Source of the DNA: Shinella yambaruensis
GTDB taxonomy: Bacteria > Pseudomonadota > Alphaproteobacteria > Rhizobiales > Rhizobiaceae
Direction of reading: 5' to 3'
DNA length: 64,000 bases
Assembly: GCF_022899355.1 (NCBI RefSeq)
Contig: NZ_JALJCK010000001.1
Span: 62,001 to 126,000, forward strand
In this document: positions 1 to 7,409 of the stretch, piece after piece
Numbering within the stretch: the stretch's first letter is position 1
Layout: each line of letters starts with the position of its first letter
Notes under the pieces: generated by a model
Database searches by the model: none
What the model was told of the DNA's origin: nothing
The model's input: only the letters and a program-made list of their open reading frames with translations
Made by a program: the position numbers and the translations under genes

Positions 1-311
<311 letters not shown>

Positions 312-342
312 GGAAATCTCCTGGGAAGTGTTGCAGTCCCCT

Positions 343-367
343 AACCTGAAATATCCCGCCTTGTTCC
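343..367 (-). promoter_or_regulatory. EcfG-type (general stress sigma factor) promoter of katE
   Basis: Read on the minus strand the site is GGAAC (367-363), a 17-base spacer and GTT (345-343). This matches the GGAAC-N16/17-GTT pattern recognised by EcfG/RpoE2-type sigma factors of alphaproteobacteria. It sits 32 bases upstream of the katE start codon. Catalases are established members of this regulon in rhizobia; control here is inferred from the motif. Confidence 0.72.
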
Positions 368-380
368 GGGGCAGCGGCAT

Positions 381-405
381 GGAACATCCGATCGTAGCGG
401 AAGTT
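381..405 (+). promoter_or_regulatory. EcfG-type promoter of the small-peptide / PhnA-like operon
   Basis: GGAAC (381-385), 17 bases, GTT (403-405) on the plus strand. The predicted transcript start is about 35-40 bases before the 25-codon gene at 453. Together with the site at 343-367 it forms a back-to-back pair of stress promoters whose -35 elements are only 13 bases apart. Confidence 0.68.
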
Positions 406-452
406 GTTGTTTCCACGCGCTCGACGCGTTCACGACATGAAGGAGATTTCAA

Positions 453-530
453 ATGGGTCGCGGTATTCTTCTCTGGCTCCTGGGCATTCCCCTGCCGATC
501 GTCATCCTGCTTGTCCTGTTCATGCGATAG
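453..530 (+). CDS. 25-residue single-pass membrane peptide
   Basis: A very short frame: ATG at 453, TAG at 528-530. It is preceded by a strong ribosome site (AAGGAGAT, about 6 bases upstream). The peptide is two basic residues followed by one hydrophobic helix with a central Pro-Leu-Pro and a C-terminal Met-Arg, so it would sit as a single membrane span. It lies downstream of an EcfG-type promoter and 9 bases before the PhnA-like gene, so the two are probably co-transcribed. No function is known to me. The good ribosome site and operon position are the reasons for believing it is translated. Confidence 0.6.
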   Translation: MGRGILLWLLGIPLPIVILLVLFMR

Positions 531-539
531 GGGGCGGCG

Positions 540-1439
540 ATGGCCAATTACACGACGGGCGTTTCCGACGTCGGCATCGAATCCAATGTTCCCGCCCTGG
601 CATGGGGCCCGGTCATCGGCGGCGCGACAGCGGCATGCGCGATGAGCCTCATTCTCCTTCTTCTCGGTTCCGGCGTCGGGCTCACCATGGTTTCGCCCTG
701 GTCGGGAGAGAGCGCCTCGTTCACGACGGTCAGCGTGACGGCCGCCATCTGGTTCGTCGTCGTACAGTGGCTGTCCTCGGCGCTGGGCGGCTATCTCACC
801 GGACGGCTTCGCACGAAATGGGCAGGCATCCATACCGACGAAGTGTTCTTCCGGGATACCGCGCATGGGCTCCTGAGTTGGGCGCTGGCGACCGTCGTCG
901 TCGCCGGGCTTGCCGGCTCGGCCTTCACTTCGCTGGTCGGAAGCGGTGTGCAGGCGGCATCGTCGGTTGCAACGACCGCGGCCGTCGGCGCCACGGCGAC
1001 GGCAGCTGGAAGCAATGATACTCCCGATCTTGCGACAGGGTATTTCACGGACCTGCTTCTTCGTCCCCAGGATGCGGCGGCCAGAGCGCAGTCGGACGAT
1101 GCGGCGGCAACCGCCGAGGTGTCGCGCATCCTGATGCAGGGTGCGGCAAACGGTGAGATTCCGGAAGCTGATCGCGCCTATGTCGCGACCATCGTCGCTG
1201 CCCGCGCCGGGATTCCCCAGGAAGAGGCCCGTGTGCGTGTCGACCAGGTGCTGCAGCAGGTTGAGGACGCGAAGAACGCAGCCCTTCAGGCCGCTGATGA
1301 GGCACGAAAGTCAGCCGCCACGGTGGCGTTGCTCGGTGCCCTGTCCTTGCTGGTCGGCGCCTTCGTCGCTTCCGCTGCCGCCGCCCTTGGCGGACGGCAA
1401 CGCGACGACGAAGAGGCGGCTCTGGTCGTGCGGGCTTAG
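540..1439 (+). CDS. PhnA-like integral membrane protein
   Basis: A 299-residue membrane protein of a family often labelled PhnA-like in rhizobial genomes; the label does not imply a phosphonate role. Visible features are hydrophobic segments near residues 20-50, 60-85 and 110-130, a long alanine-rich, probably helical soluble part (about 140-265) with an acidic, DUF-like middle, and a final hydrophobic segment at about 262-285. The ATG at 540 follows the upstream peptide by 9 bases with a GGGGGCGGCG lead. Transcription probably starts at the EcfG-type promoter 381-405, which suggests an envelope role in stress. Reaction and partners are unknown. Confidence 0.7.
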   Translation: MANYTTGVSDVGIESNVPALAWGPVIGGATAACAMSLILLLLGSGVGLTMVSPWSGESASFTTVSVTAAIWFVVVQWLSSALGGYLTGRLRTKWAGIHTDEVFFRDTAHGLLSWALATVVVAGLAGSAFTSLVGSGVQAASSVATTAAVGATATAAGSNDTPDLATGYFTDLLLRPQDAAARAQSDDAAATAEVSRILMQGAANGEIPEADRAYVATIVAARAGIPQEEARVRVDQVLQQVEDAKNAALQAADEARKSAATVALLGALSLLVGAFVASAAAALGGRQRDDEEAALVVRA

Positions 1440-1480
1440 GCCCGGCCGGTAACCAAGGGCTTCTGCAACCTTTCTCAAGG

Positions 1481-1510
1481 AGCAACAGGCGCTGCATGGC
1501 GCCTGTTGCT
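1481..1510. terminator. Perfect hairpin between convergent genes
   Basis: AGCAACAGGCGC (1481-1492) pairs perfectly with GCGCCTGTTGCT (1499-1510) across a 6-base loop. It lies between the convergent ends of the PhnA-like gene and the first HWE kinase. There is no clear T-run on either side, so it may be a bidirectional transcript-end structure rather than a classical intrinsic terminator. Confidence 0.5.
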
Positions 1511-1579
1511 ATGGCGTCCCGAACTTGCCCGCAGGCATGTCTTAGCTCCCAATGGGGCATCGTTCTTGAAGGAACGTCG

Positions 1580-2704
1580 TCAGCGGTCTCCAGCGCCGGC
1601 GCCTGCGACCGACGGATCGTTCTGGGACGGGGCGCCGCCTATATGCCGCATCTCGGTTTGCAACTCGAACCGAATGCCGAGGGGATCGTGTGAAAGCACT
1701 GCCTTGCCGCCGAAATCGTGCGGCAATACCATTTGGATAATCCTTGAGCCGAACCCCCTGCGGGCTGGCGTGCGCACCGCCGGGCCACCCTCTTCAACCC
1801 AGCGGAACACAAACGTCTCATCAGTCTCGGGCCGGCCGCCGGTCCATTCGACGCGAACTTTTCCCGCTTCGTTTGAAAGGGCGCCATACTTCACGGCATT
1901 CGTCGCCAGTTCGTGCAGCGCCAGGCTGAGGCTCAGCGCCTGCCTGGACGACAGCATGATCGGCGGACCGCCGATGTGAAATCGTTCGTTGGTGGTCTCG
2001 AATGGCGCCATCGCCTGAAAGACGACATCGACCACGCTGGCCTCCGTGGCGCCGCCGCGCGTCAGCAGCGACTGAGCCTGCGCCATCGCCTGAATGCGCT
2101 CCAGCAGGCTTGATCGCGCCTCCGCATCGTTATCGTCGCCTCGCAATGTCTGGCTGACGATCGCCGCGACCACCGCAAGCGTGTTTTTTATGCGGTGTTC
2201 GAGTTCTGCGTTGAGCAGGTTCGCCTGCTGTCGGGCGTCGACCGTGGCCGTTGTCTCGATCACCGTGTCGATCATCCCCCGGACCACGCCGGTCTCGTCG
2301 CGGATCGGGCTGTAGCAAAAGGTGAAATGGGTCTTCTCGGGATAGCCATGCCGATTGATCACGAGCGGGAAATCCTCGATGAACGTCGCCTCGCCAGCGA
2401 ACGCCCGCTCCGCGACCGGTCCGATCTCGTCCCAAGCCTCATGCCACACCTCGCTGAACGGCCTGCCGAGCGCGGGCGGTTTCTCGCCAAGGATGGGAAG
2501 GAACGCGTCGTTATGGATGGTGATGAGGTCCGGCCCCCAGACGATGCATTTGGGAAACTTCGAATTCACCATCATGCCGACGGCGATCTTGAGAGAGGAA
2601 GGCCAGCGTTCGAGGGCGCCAAGGACGGTAGAAGACCAGTCGTATGCCCGGATGGCGTCGGCCATCCTTCCCCCGCCATCGAGGAAATGCGCGGACTCAC
2701 GCAA
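1580..2704 (-). CDS. PAS-domain HWE-family sensor histidine kinase
   Basis: A soluble 374-residue HWE-family histidine kinase, a family that autophosphorylates and feeds response regulators. Residues about 1-150 form a PAS-type sensor: the opening DWSSTVLGALERWP and IVWGPDLITIHNDAFLPILG are characteristic of PAS domains paired with HWE kinases. The phosphoacceptor is His170 in ELEHRIKNTLAVV. The HELATNAVKYGAL N-box is at 264-276 and the W-x-E signature is WVE at 302-304. No membrane helices are seen. The C-terminus has a short disordered tail. In alphaproteobacteria such kinases commonly act on PhyR or on single-domain regulators; the partner here is not adjacent. The gene converges on the PhnA-like gene. 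Confidence 0.88.
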   Translation of the reverse strand: MRESAHFLDGGGRMADAIRAYDWSSTVLGALERWPSSLKIAVGMMVNSKFPKCIVWGPDLITIHNDAFLPILGEKPPALGRPFSEVWHEAWDEIGPVAERAFAGEATFIEDFPLVINRHGYPEKTHFTFCYSPIRDETGVVRGMIDTVIETTATVDARQQANLLNAELEHRIKNTLAVVAAIVSQTLRGDDNDAEARSSLLERIQAMAQAQSLLTRGGATEASVVDVVFQAMAPFETTNERFHIGGPPIMLSSRQALSLSLALHELATNAVKYGALSNEAGKVRVEWTGGRPETDETFVFRWVEEGGPAVRTPARRGFGSRIIQMVLPHDFGGKAVLSHDPLGIRFELQTEMRHIGGAPSQNDPSVAGAGAGDR

Positions 2705-2851
2705 TTTGACACCCCTTTGCGGTTTTCACGGAGATCGATGCCAATCCGTGCTCCAGCCCTCGTTTCCGATGGTAACGAACATTCGATAACATGGTGTTTC
2801 CCAAGGCCTTTGCAACTTTGATCCTCCAATTGCAATGAACACGCAAGTGGT

Positions 2852-2872
2852 CAGCCGGTTGCGAACCGGCTG
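2852..2872. repeat. Inverted repeat in the kinase / YihY divergent spacer
   Basis: CAGCCGGTT-GCG-AACCGGCTG is a perfect 9-base dyad. The half-site AACCGGCTG recurs once more at about 2893-2901. The 250-base spacer between the two divergent genes holds no other recognisable element. The dyad could be an operator or an RNA hairpin in the leader of the YihY gene. Confidence 0.35.
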
Positions 2873-2954
2873 GCGCGGCGTCTTTCGCAAAACCGGCTGA
2901 ACTCCTTTCGCTTCCATGCATTGTTGCTGCGTGGCGACAAGAAGAGGGAGAGGC

Positions 2955-3920
2955 ATGGAGGGATTTTCTGCAACTTCGGATCCGAAGGGCCGGCGCGCGG
3001 ACTCGCCGGGCGAGATTCCGGCGCTCGGCCTGCGGGATGTGGCGTGGCGCCTCTATGACAGCCTGACCACCGATCGCATCCTGCTCATCGCGGCGGGCGT
3101 CACCTTCTATCTTCTCCTGTCGATCTTTCCCGCCATCAGCGTGTTCGTGTCGCTCTACGGGCTCGTCGCCGATCCATCCTCGGTCGTCGACCGTCTCGCC
3201 TTCTTCGGTTCGGCGATGCCGGAACAGGCATTCGAGCTGATCCTCGGCCAGCTACGCAGCCTCACATCCGCGCCGCAAGCGAGCCTTTCCGCCACACTGC
3301 TCGGCAGCCTGGCTATTGCGCTCTGGTCGGCCAATGCCGGCATGAAGGCGCTGTTCGAGGCGATGAACGTCGCCTATGGCGAGACCGAAAAGCGCGGTTT
3401 CATCCGGCTGAATCTGACCTCTCTTTCGTTCACCTTCGCCAGTCTGGTGCTGGTCGTGCTTATCATCACCCTGGCAGGGATCGTTCCGGCAATGCTGGAT
3501 TATCTCTGGCTCGGCCGCTGGACGGAGCTGATCATCCGCCTGGCGCGTTGGCCGCTGCTGCTGGCGCTGATCGCGGTGGCGATCATGTCGCTCTACCGGC
3601 TCGGACCAAGCCGGGAGCCGGCGAAGCTGCGCTGGCTCAGTTGGGGCGCGGTCTTCTCCACCGGTGCGTGGCTTGCCGCGGCGCTGGCGATCACCTTCTA
3701 TCTCGGTCACATCGCGGACTACAACGCGACCTACGGCGCGCTCGGCGCGTCGATCGGCTTCATGGTGTGGGTCTGGGTCTCCGTCATCATCGTCATCCTC
3801 GGCGCGGAACTGAACGCCGAGCTCGAACATCAGACGGCGCGCGACAGCACGACGGGACCACCGGAAGAGATGGGCCGCAGGGGAGCCTACATGGCCGACA
3901 CGATCGGTGCGGACGCGTGA
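2955..3920 (+). CDS. YihY/virulence factor BrkB family inner-membrane protein
   Basis: A polytopic membrane protein of about 321 residues in the YihY/BrkB family. The family hallmark follows the basic, Pro/Gly-rich N-tail: DRILLIAAGVTFYLLLSIFP in the first helix. Later come a GSLAIALWSANAGMKALFEA segment and a C-terminal helix IGFMVWVWVSVIIVILGAEL followed by NAELEHQ, all typical. About six helices can be counted. The function of the family is unresolved (it was once proposed to be ribonuclease BN, which is incorrect). An ATG at 2916 is in frame, but the ATG at 2955 is preferred because it has the purine-rich lead AGAAGAGGGAGAGGC. It is transcribed divergently from the HWE kinase. Confidence 0.85.
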   Translation: MEGFSATSDPKGRRADSPGEIPALGLRDVAWRLYDSLTTDRILLIAAGVTFYLLLSIFPAISVFVSLYGLVADPSSVVDRLAFFGSAMPEQAFELILGQLRSLTSAPQASLSATLLGSLAIALWSANAGMKALFEAMNVAYGETEKRGFIRLNLTSLSFTFASLVLVVLIITLAGIVPAMLDYLWLGRWTELIIRLARWPLLLALIAVAIMSLYRLGPSREPAKLRWLSWGAVFSTGAWLAAALAITFYLGHIADYNATYGALGASIGFMVWVWVSVIIVILGAELNAELEHQTARDSTTGPPEEMGRRGAYMADTIGADA

Positions 3921-3991
3921 CGTCCGCACCCGCGCATGGGCGATCGGTTGTGCTGCCACTGGCGCGGATGCGTGAAGGAAAGGTTTTGTCT

Positions 3992-4180
3992 GGAGGCGAC
4001 GAGGTCGCCGAGCGCCGGCCGTCCGTCAGGATACTTGCCGCATCCGGCCGGACGCTCCCGCAGCCCGCACAGCTGCCAGAGGACGCGGTATTCATCCGGA
4101 AGCCGCTCAGCGCGACGGTGGTTTACCAGCGCCTGCTGAACGTCCACGCCGATGGCGCGGCCATCCTGCGTTCTACGTAA
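3992..4180 (+). pseudogene. Remnant of a response-regulator receiver domain
   Basis: The frame reading GGDEVAERRPSVRILAASGR and then ELPEDAVFIRKPLS-like sequence (actual QLPEDAVFIRKPLSATVVYQ) matches the last third of a CheY-like receiver: the beta-4 strand with the conserved Ser/Thr region, then the Lys-Pro switch dipeptide and the final helix. No phosphoacceptor Asp, N-terminal strands or start codon is present upstream, where the frame runs into the end of the YihY gene. The 283 bases between 3921 and 4203 therefore appear to be a 5'-truncated regulator gene. It ends at TAA 4178-4180. Confidence 0.55.
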
Positions 4181-4203
4181 GCGCGTACCGCTCATAACGG
4201 AAC

Positions 4204-4228
4204 GGAACATTGCCGGGGCGGGGTCGTT
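4204..4228 (+). promoter_or_regulatory. EcfG-type promoter ahead of the small membrane protein and HWE kinase/regulator
   Basis: GGAAC (4204-4208), 17 bases, GTT (4226-4228), 27 bases before the ATG at 4255. It matches the alphaproteobacterial general-stress sigma pattern and is the third such site in 4 kb. Confidence 0.7.
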
Positions 4229-4254
4229 GATTATTTGAACCGGGAGATCGTCCA

Positions 4255-4467
4255 ATGCCAGCGCTCGTACACTACATTCTGAGCCGCCTTTGCATCGGCT
4301 TTGCACTCGGTGCCCTAAGCGCCGTGGCGGTTCTGCAACTCGAACCGCCCGCATTCGGTGCGTCGCCCGGTCCCCTGGAAGCTTTGCTCGTGATCTATGG
4401 CATCGGTTCTGCCTTTGCCCTCGGCTACCTCGCGACCGCGCTCGGCTGGGAGAATATGGAAGTGTAG
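4255..4467 (+). CDS. Small two-helix membrane protein
   Basis: A 70-residue protein with two hydrophobic segments (about 10-28 and 43-63) separated by a Pro/Gly turn, so probably a helical hairpin in the inner membrane. The ribosome site is CGGGAGAT, about 9 bases upstream. It is immediately downstream of an EcfG-type promoter and 72 bases before the HWE kinase, so the three genes 4255-5900 may form a stress operon. I do not recognise a named family. Rhizobial genomes carry many small stress-induced membrane proteins of this size. Confidence 0.62.
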   Translation: MPALVHYILSRLCIGFALGALSAVAVLQLEPPAFGASPGPLEALLVIYGIGSAFALGYLATALGWENMEV

Positions 4468-4539
4468 CCGTCGATATCTCCGCCCGGCCGTTCGTCCGTT
4501 CGGCGGTGTTCCCCTCAAACGGTCGCAGGAAGGCGAACG

Positions 4540-5517
4540 ATGATCCTTGAAGATTTATACCGCCTGCTCCGCGCCGGTCACGTTCAGGCGCAAGGGATCG
4601 TCGATACGCTGACACAGCCCCTCGTCGTGCTCGACCAGGTCTTTTGTGTCACCAATGCCAATAACGCCTTCATCGACGCGTTCAAGGTGGACCGGGACGA
4701 TATTCTCGGTCGCAGCCTGTTTTCGCTCGGCAACGGCGAGTGGGATATCGCGGATCTGCGAACGTTGATGGCGGAGATCATTCCGAAGACAGCAGCGGTC
4801 GTCGGCTATGAGGTCACGCACAATTTTCAAACCATCGGAAAGCGCACATTCCTTGTCGATGCCCGGCGTCTTGTCCATCCCGACAACAACAGCACCAGCA
4901 TTCTCGTCGTCTTCGAGGACGTCACCGAGAGCAATCGGGAGCGGGCGGAGAGCGATATCATTCTTGCCGAAACCCGCCATCGCATGAAGAACCTGTTTTC
5001 GGTGATCCGCGCACTCGCCATGCAGACGCAGACGGAGGGCTACACGGCGAAGGAGTATCGCGACGCCTTTCTGGGGCGTATCGACCTTGCCTTGCGCGCG
5101 CAGGAGATCGCGCCGGGAGAAGCGAGCGCGGATCTCTCCGCGCTTCTCGACGCTGCGGTCACCGCCACGGGCGGTAACCGTATCCACATCGAAGCGGGAC
5201 CCTCCACCACCCTTCCATCGTCGAAGGTCCTGCCAGTCAGCATGATGTTTCACGAGCTGACGACGAACGCGCTGAAATACGGCGCGCTCTCGGTTCCGGA
5301 GGGGCGGGTCCGGCTGTCGTGGCGGATCGAAGAGAGCGATGGCCTGACCATGCTGGTCTGCGAGTGGCGGGAGGAGCATGGGCCGACGGTTCGACCGCCT
5401 GTCCATCGCGGATACGGCACGGAGTTGATCACCGCGACCGCGAAACATCTCGGGGGATCGGCGGAACAAAGGTTCGATGCCCGCGGTTTGATCGCCAACA
5501 TCAAACTGCCGGTATAG
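4540..5517 (+). CDS. PAS-domain HWE-family sensor histidine kinase
   Basis: A soluble 325-residue sensor kinase. Residues about 15-130 form a PAS domain (TLTQPLVVLDQVFCVTNANN start and VVFEDVTESNRERAESDI at the exit helix). The phosphoacceptor is His147 in TRHRMKNLFSVI; HELTTNALKYGAL occupies 238-250 and the signature tryptophan motif is WRE at 276-278. These three motifs define the HWE family. The start ATG has an AGGAAGG ribosome site. The next gene, a single-domain response regulator, starts 2 bases after the stop, so the pair is almost certainly a cognate two-component system. Confidence 0.9.
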   Translation: MILEDLYRLLRAGHVQAQGIVDTLTQPLVVLDQVFCVTNANNAFIDAFKVDRDDILGRSLFSLGNGEWDIADLRTLMAEIIPKTAAVVGYEVTHNFQTIGKRTFLVDARRLVHPDNNSTSILVVFEDVTESNRERAESDIILAETRHRMKNLFSVIRALAMQTQTEGYTAKEYRDAFLGRIDLALRAQEIAPGEASADLSALLDAAVTATGGNRIHIEAGPSTTLPSSKVLPVSMMFHELTTNALKYGALSVPEGRVRLSWRIEESDGLTMLVCEWREEHGPTVRPPVHRGYGTELITATAKHLGGSAEQRFDARGLIANIKLPV

Positions 5518-5519
5518 GG

Positions 5520-5900
5520 ATGCGCATGTCTTCCGATGACGGACATAATCAGGCCGTAGCGCGCATCCTGGTCGTCGAGGATGAAATCTTCATCGCCATG
5601 GAGATCGAGCGAGCACTGACGAGCGGCGGTTTCGAGGTTCTGGGCCCTGTCGGAAGCATCGAGGATGCCTTGCAGCTCCTCCATCGCGAGCAGCCGGACG
5701 CCGCGGTCCTCGACGTCACCTTGAGGGACGGCAGGGTGACTGCCGTGGCTGCGCTGCTCAGGTCGCGAGGCGTGCCCTTCCTACTGGCGTCCGCCGAAGG
5801 ACGCCAGCTCACGGAATCCGGTTTTTTCCAGGGCGTTACCAATCTCGGCAAGCCGACCGACATGTCCCGGATGATTGGAGAGATCCGCCGCTTGCTCTAG
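5520..5900 (+). CDS. Single-domain response regulator (receiver only)
   Basis: A 126-residue stand-alone CheY-like receiver with no output domain. Acidic pocket residues are in ILVVEDEIF (20-22), the phosphoacceptor is Asp65 in AAVLDVTLRDG, and the conserved lysine is Lys111 in NLGKPTD. Starts at 5520 and 5526 are both in frame; 5520 is nearest the kinase stop. Translational coupling to the upstream HWE kinase (2-base gap) suggests it takes phosphate from it. In alphaproteobacteria such regulators act as phosphate sinks or modulators of PhyR; that role is an inference. It ends 11 bases from the convergent cold-shock gene. Confidence 0.9.
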   Translation: MRMSSDDGHNQAVARILVVEDEIFIAMEIERALTSGGFEVLGPVGSIEDALQLLHREQPDAAVLDVTLRDGRVTAVAALLRSRGVPFLLASAEGRQLTESGFFQGVTNLGKPTDMSRMIGEIRRLL

Positions 5901-5911
5901 ACGCTGCCCTA

Positions 5912-6115
5912 TCAGATGGCGCGAACGTCTTCCGCTTTCGACTTTCCGGTCTTGCGGTCCTGGCCGATCTCGTAACTGACCTTCGTGCCGTCCTTCAAAG
6001 GTCCACCCGACAGCACGGCAGAGACATGGACAAACACATCCTGCCCGCCATTGTCGGGCGTGATGAAACCAAAGCCCTTGTCCTGATTGAAAAACTTGAC
6101 CGTACCGGTTGCCAT
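5912..6115 (-). CDS. Cold-shock domain protein (CspA family)
   Basis: A 67-residue single cold-shock domain that binds single-stranded RNA/DNA. RNP1 is KGFGFITPD and RNP2 is DVFVHVSAV, both intact. The ATG at 6115 gives the standard [10 protein letters not shown] start. A frame extension to 6187 exists, but it lacks family similarity and a ribosome site. About 150 bases of GC-rich leader with a small hairpin (6136-6153) precede the gene; such leaders often control cold-shock mRNA stability, though nothing decisive is visible here. Confidence 0.93.
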   Translation of the reverse strand: MATGTVKFFNQDKGFGFITPDNGGQDVFVHVSAVLSGGPLKDGTKVSYEIGQDRKTGKSKAEDVRAI

Positions 6116-6272
6116 GTCGACCTCGTGAACTACTGGGCGGCATAGGCGCCGCCGGCAGACCTTATTGATTGTCGGCGGTCCCCGCAACCATTCGTCCGCG
6201 CCGGCGCGGCTTCAGGGCAACAAACGTTGTGCACACGGGTTCCTCATCCCGACTGCAGCAAGGGATTTCCCG

Positions 6273-6366
6273 ATGAAGACGATCGTTTCCGTGCTGGCAG
6301 AACGCGAAGAGCTGGGAAAACTGGATCCGGTTCTTCAGCGAGCGCGGCTACGATTGCAAGGCGCCG
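6273..6366 (+). pseudogene. Remnant of an alpha/beta hydrolase 5' end
   Basis: From ATG 6273 the frame reads MKTIVSV. After a one-base frame change it continues WQNAKSWENWIRFFSERGYD-CKAP, which resembles the oxyanion-hole strand and first helix of small alpha/beta hydrolases that begin MKTIVFVHGAW. No catalytic serine region follows. The fragment ends where the promoter region of the next gene begins. It is read as a decayed gene start left by a deletion. Confidence 0.4.
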
Positions 6367-6431
6367 ATCAAGATGACCACGAGCCTGAGGGGAGGGCGCC
6401 TCTTCTTCGATTGGTCGGCCAGCCTTGTATT

Positions 6432-6446
6432 GTTCCCTTTTTGTTC
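6432..6446 (+). promoter_or_regulatory. LexA box (SOS operator), GTTC-N7-GTTC
   Basis: GTTC (6432-6435), CCTTTTT, GTTC (6443-6446) is an exact match to the alphaproteobacterial LexA operator GTTC-N7-GTTC. It ends 13 bases before the start codon of the glycosylase gene, a position where bound LexA would block the promoter. Confidence 0.78.
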
Positions 6447-6459
6447 CTATATTGACGGA

Positions 6460-7233
6460 ATGCAGATGGTATTCGATTTTGGCGCCATCGCGGACATGGC
6501 GTGGGTGCGGGAACAGCTGAGGTTCTTTTTCGGTCGCCCCGACCGGGTCTGCGCGCGAACGCCGATCGGCCAGCTTGTGAAATCGTCGATCAGCAACCGC
6601 ACGCTGGACGAAGTCTCTCTGGCCGCCTATCAGCGGCTCGTGGAGGCCTATCCGGAATGGCCCGCTCTCGCAGCGGCGTCGACCGGCGATGTCGAAGCCC
6701 TGATCGGTGATGTCGCCTTTCCCGATGTCAAGGCGCGGCATCTCGGCGATGCGCTTCGCGTCATAGGCGCCTGTTATCCGGATTTCGACCTGGACTTCCT
6801 CGGCCGCCTCGGCGTTGCCGAGGCGCTCGCGTGGCTGGAGCGCCTGCCCGGCGTCGGCCGCAAGGTCTCGGCCTCCACGCTCAACTTCAGCACGTTGGAC
6901 ATGCCGGCATTCGTCGTGGACACGCACGTCCTGCGCGTGTTGGGCCGGTACGGCTTCGTCCGGAACAAGGCCGACACGCGGACCGCTTATGACGCGGTGA
7001 TGGCGGCGGCGCCTCGATGGAGCGCGGCCGAACTGGCCGAGCTTCACATTCTGATGAAACGTCTTGGTCAGACCATCTGCCGGCACGGCCGTGCCCGCTG
7101 CCCCGATTGTCCGATCCGCCGGCGCTGCAAGGCGGCCGCAACCTCTGCCCGAAGGCCGGTGGGCTTGAGAGGGCGTAATATGGATCATCGGCAGGGACCT
7201 GCGCGGGAACAGCGTGGCGGCTGGAAGGAATGA
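6460..7233 (+). CDS. Endonuclease III-like DNA glycosylase (HhH-GPD, 4Fe-4S)
   Basis: A 257-residue base-excision repair glycosylase/AP lyase of the Nth superfamily. The helix-hairpin-helix motif is LERLPGVGRKVSAS with the catalytic lysine at about residue 135. The catalytic aspartate is Asp154 in FVVDTHVLRV. The C-terminal iron-sulphur loop has four cysteines at 207, 214, 217 and 223 (C-x6-C-x2-C-x5-C), exactly the Nth spacing. It differs from housekeeping Nth in its N-terminus and loose sequence, so it is a paralogue of unknown substrate. The start at 6460 is chosen because it follows a LexA box by 13 bases. It lies upstream of the EndoQ-UvrD fusion, which is likely its partner in repair. 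Confidence 0.85.
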   Translation: MQMVFDFGAIADMAWVREQLRFFFGRPDRVCARTPIGQLVKSSISNRTLDEVSLAAYQRLVEAYPEWPALAAASTGDVEALIGDVAFPDVKARHLGDALRVIGACYPDFDLDFLGRLGVAEALAWLERLPGVGRKVSASTLNFSTLDMPAFVVDTHVLRVLGRYGFVRNKADTRTAYDAVMAAAPRWSAAELAELHILMKRLGQTICRHGRARCPDCPIRRRCKAAATSARRPVGLRGRNMDHRQGPAREQRGGWKE

Positions 7234-7409
7234 ATCGGTACGATCCGGACCTGGAAACCGAAGGAAACGGGTCCGCCCATCGGCGACTTTCTTCCGCGTC
7301 GGCTGCATCACACAACATATCGGCTCGAATGCTGTGATTTGTGCCGTTTATCCGTGATCCGCCTTGTCTGCGCGTGCTATCAAGCAGTGCCGGATGTATG
7401 CCCCACAAG

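Noticed and set aside
2705-2954. EcfG-like site GGAAA-N16-GTT upstream of the first HWE kinase
   Set aside because: One mismatch in the most constrained -35 base and no supporting context; too weak to call.
2916-2954. N-terminal extension of the YihY/BrkB protein (MHCCCVATRRGRG)
   Set aside because: The extension has no family counterpart, and the downstream ATG has a far better ribosome site.
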